From positions 1-63,276 of the forward strand of contig JADIMM010000085.1 in NCBI GenBank assembly GCA_017694795.1: a stretch of DNA of 63,276 nt. The letters are read 5' to 3'. Position 1 is the first letter of the stretch, and every line of letters begins with the position of its first letter. The notes under the pieces were generated by a model. It was not told where the DNA came from and did not search any database. It was given only the letters and a program-made list of their open reading frames with translations. The position numbers and the translations under genes were made by a program. The stretch comes from Candidatus Gallitreponema excrementavium (lineage in GTDB: Bacteria; Spirochaetota; Spirochaetia; Treponematales; Treponemataceae). Shown here piece after piece: positions 61,444 to 63,276 of this stretch.

Positions 61444-62631
61444 ATGAAAAATATTAAATTCCTGCTTTTTTTTGTCTTTTTTCAGGCCGCGTTGTTTGCC
61501 CAAAATTCTGACGGAGCAAAGAAAAATGAACTATCAAATATTTCCGGACTTACTGCATCTGTAAAGGGAAACAGTATCTATCTTTCCTGGAATAATTCTC
61601 TTCCTAGTGAACCGGTTGTTATTTTAAGGGACAACAGGCAGATAAAGGATTTGTCCACCGCTGTTCCAATTTATACCCAGGACGGGGAAACCTGCGAATT
61701 TTATGACCGTACACCACTTACAACAGAGGCTTATTATGCTGTAATTTCAAAGAGTGATATGGACTTAAAAACAGGAGTTTTTGTGGAAAACCAAAACAGC
61801 CTGAAGGATGCGGTTTTTATACAGCCCCCATATCCGGAAAAACCTGCCGTAATTACGGAAATTAAGGCAGTGGAAAGGGATGATTCCGTTATTATTTCTT
61901 ATAAGTCCGACAGTAAAAACAGGCGTCTTGTATTATACAGATCGGTTAATCCCCTCACCGATAGTTCAAGTCTGGTAAATTCTGTTATTATCGGTATTTT
62001 CAATGATGAAGGAACCCCCATTGTGGATTACCCTGTTCCTGGGATTCCCTGTTACTATGGTCTGATAGATGAAGAGTCTGTCAGAACCGGAAATGTATCT
62101 TTCATACCGGGGAGCAATACCACAAAAGATTACATAATGATTTCCGGTTCAATCGGAGAGAATACGGTTCCTAATATTGCAAGGAATATCCCCCTTCCGT
62201 TTCTGACTTTGTCGGATGATGCTGATATTCCGCCTAAAGAGCTTTCTGATGAGGCTGTTTCAGCCCTTGAGCCTCTTTTAAATTCAGTTGCCGATGAAGA
62301 GGTTTTTATTCCTGAACTTTATATATTTCCAAATGAATTGATTGAAAAAACCTCTGGAGAAGATTATACATTGCAGTCCATTGTTAATTCGTATCTGAAA
62401 AACCAGCAATGGAATAATGCTGAAAAAGAGCTTTCCGCCTTTTTATCCCTCAGAAGAAATGAGGATACTGTGGGAAGGACGAATTTTTATCTTGGTGAAA
62501 CCGCTTTTTTTAAAGGTGAATATGAAAGGGCCCTTATGTTCTTTTTAACTTCAAAGAAAACTTACTTTGAAAAAAGCCAGGAGTGGATTCAGTACACATT
62601 GAATGCTCTTACAAAGAGCAAAAAAGGTTGA
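61444..62631 (+). CDS. Secreted FnIII-like/TPR protein
   Basis: A 395-aa exported protein with a signal peptide (FLLFFVFFQAALFAQ). Residues about 30-110 and 135-225 look like fibronectin-III-type beta domains (NISGLTASVKGNSIYLSWN; VITEIKAVERDDSVIISYK). The C-terminal 80 residues are helical and TPR-like (KNQQWNNAEKELSAFLSL, FKGEYERALMFFLTSKK). No enzyme motif is seen. It is divergent from the Cas2-like gene and is followed nine bases later by a J-domain gene, so the two are probably co-transcribed. Confidence 0.7.
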   Translation: MKNIKFLLFFVFFQAALFAQNSDGAKKNELSNISGLTASVKGNSIYLSWNNSLPSEPVVILRDNRQIKDLSTAVPIYTQDGETCEFYDRTPLTTEAYYAVISKSDMDLKTGVFVENQNSLKDAVFIQPPYPEKPAVITEIKAVERDDSVIISYKSDSKNRRLVLYRSVNPLTDSSSLVNSVIIGIFNDEGTPIVDYPVPGIPCYYGLIDEESVRTGNVSFIPGSNTTKDYIMISGSIGENTVPNIARNIPLPFLTLSDDADIPPKELSDEAVSALEPLLNSVADEEVFIPELYIFPNELIEKTSGEDYTLQSIVNSYLKNQQWNNAEKELSAFLSLRRNEDTVGRTNFYLGETAFFKGEYERALMFFLTSKKTYFEKSQEWIQYTLNALTKSKKG

Positions 62632-62640
62632 CATTGTGTT

Positions 62641-63087
62641 ATGGATGACTTCTATGAAAAACTAGGCAGGATTTTGGGTTCTTATCTTGATGATGAGGAA
62701 TATTTTAATGAGAATTACAAAGTAAATAATTTTTTTGATAAAAAAACTGAAAGCCGTATTCCTGATCCCCTGAATGAAGAACCTAAACCTGTTAAATTGA
62801 GGCGGGCCGGTAATACCGTCCAGAGGGAAAGGCCGAAAGTTAAGGTAAAAAAGCTGAATCCAGTTCCTTCCGAGCTCTTCAATGATTTCTATGTTTTAGA
62901 GTTGCCTCCGGGATCAGAACTTGAAGATTGCAAAACTGCTTACCGTAATCTTATGAAGAAGTATCATCCTGATAATTTTTCCGGAAGCAAGGGAATAGAA
63001 GAGGCTGCAACTGAAAAAACCAGTAGAATCAATAACTCTTTCAGAAGAATCAAATTGTGGTATACAGAAAAAAAACTTGAAGAATAA
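62641..63087 (+). CDS. J-domain protein
   Basis: A 148-aa protein with an unusual N-terminal 75 residues rich in acidic and basic stretches, and a C-terminal J domain (about residues 82-145). The key HPD that stimulates DnaK is present in MKKYHPDNFSG, preceded by the helix DCKTAYRNL. There is no G/F region, zinc finger or substrate domain, so it is not DnaJ itself but a specialised co-chaperone. It has no signal peptide. Only a weak ribosome site precedes ATG 62641. Confidence 0.85.
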   Translation: MDDFYEKLGRILGSYLDDEEYFNENYKVNNFFDKKTESRIPDPLNEEPKPVKLRRAGNTVQRERPKVKVKKLNPVPSELFNDFYVLELPPGSELEDCKTAYRNLMKKYHPDNFSGSKGIEEAATEKTSRINNSFRRIKLWYTEKKLEE

Positions 63088-63177
63088 AAATCACACCAAT
63101 GGCTCTGAAATGCCAGATTCCCGTTTTAATCTTTCCGGAAAAACGATAACATGAACCTTGCCAAAGGCATTATTATA

Positions 63178-63276
63178 TCACGTTTCCACTTCTTCCTCTT
63201 CCGGGTCCCCGGAAACAAGATTCATTTCCATCAATTTTCTGTGCAGAGTCTTCCTGCCTATGCCTAATACTTGGGC
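63178..63276 (-). CDS. C-terminus of Fis-type regulator (partial)
   Basis: The last 32 residues of a gene that continues beyond the window. AQVLGIGRKTLHRKLMEMNL is the recognition part of a Fis-type helix-turn-helix as found at the end of NtrC-like sigma-54 activators. A short acidic tail and TGA follow. It is convergent with the J-domain gene. The rest of the protein, including any AAA+ domain, cannot be seen. Confidence 0.7.
   Translation of the reverse strand, partial: AQVLGIGRKTLHRKLMEMNLVSGDPEEEEVET

Overview
The window reads as a piece of chromosome from a spirochete of the Treponema group. The evidence is a P83/100 antigen-family gene, rod genes of a periplasmic flagellum read from a sigma-28-like promoter, a very long signal peptidase I with several membrane spans, a FabV enoyl reductase close to the Treponema denticola trans-2-enoyl-CoA reductase, and many conserved secreted proteins of unknown role. 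Base composition is AT-rich (roughly 40% G+C by eye) and start codons include GTG and TTG. I saw no rRNA, tRNA, insertion sequence or CRISPR array, so this is mostly core genome.

Left part (1-13720): the tail of an unknown gene faces glgC (glycogen synthesis). Then come flgF-flgG-flgJ (flagellar rod), citrate synthase, a Cys/His protein coupled to the long signal peptidase, cmk-rpsA, a GAF/sigma-54 activator, a membrane TPR protein and a lipoprotein. A 643-base gap (13721-14363) holds two strong palindromes and what looks like a decayed zinc-ribbon gene.

Middle (14364-31291): a Na/phosphate cotransporter with a PhoU-like tail has TTTACA repeats upstream. It is followed by an rRNA methyltransferase, a beta-propeller/HEAT protein, the P83/100 protein, topoisomerase IV subunit B with a coiled-coil partner, and an EF-G paralogue with an altered GTPase motif. 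The fabD-G-F-Z-V fatty acid operon is read leftward from a promoter with an operator-like palindrome and a repeat-rich leader.

Right-centre (31292-51328): serS, lptD-uvrA (outer membrane assembly, DNA repair), a pseudouridine synthase, a transglutaminase-like secreted protein, an HTH-EIIA fusion, cdd, a beta-propeller/LytM-like pair, a lone carboxyltransferase, avtA, clpC and a nylB-type serine hydrolase.

Right end (51329-63276): an apparently continuous leftward operon of about 10 kb runs from a solitary Cas2-like gene through prfB (with its programmed +1 frameshift), a degenerate receiver, a PEGA protein, ftsY, an unknown protein and lolC-lolD-lolE to mcsA-mcsB. It joins translation termination, membrane targeting and lipoprotein release with protein quality control. 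The McsB homologue has lost the residues needed for arginine kinase activity, which is the most unusual observation here. The window closes with a secreted FnIII/TPR-like protein, a J-domain protein and the C-terminus of another Fis-type regulator.
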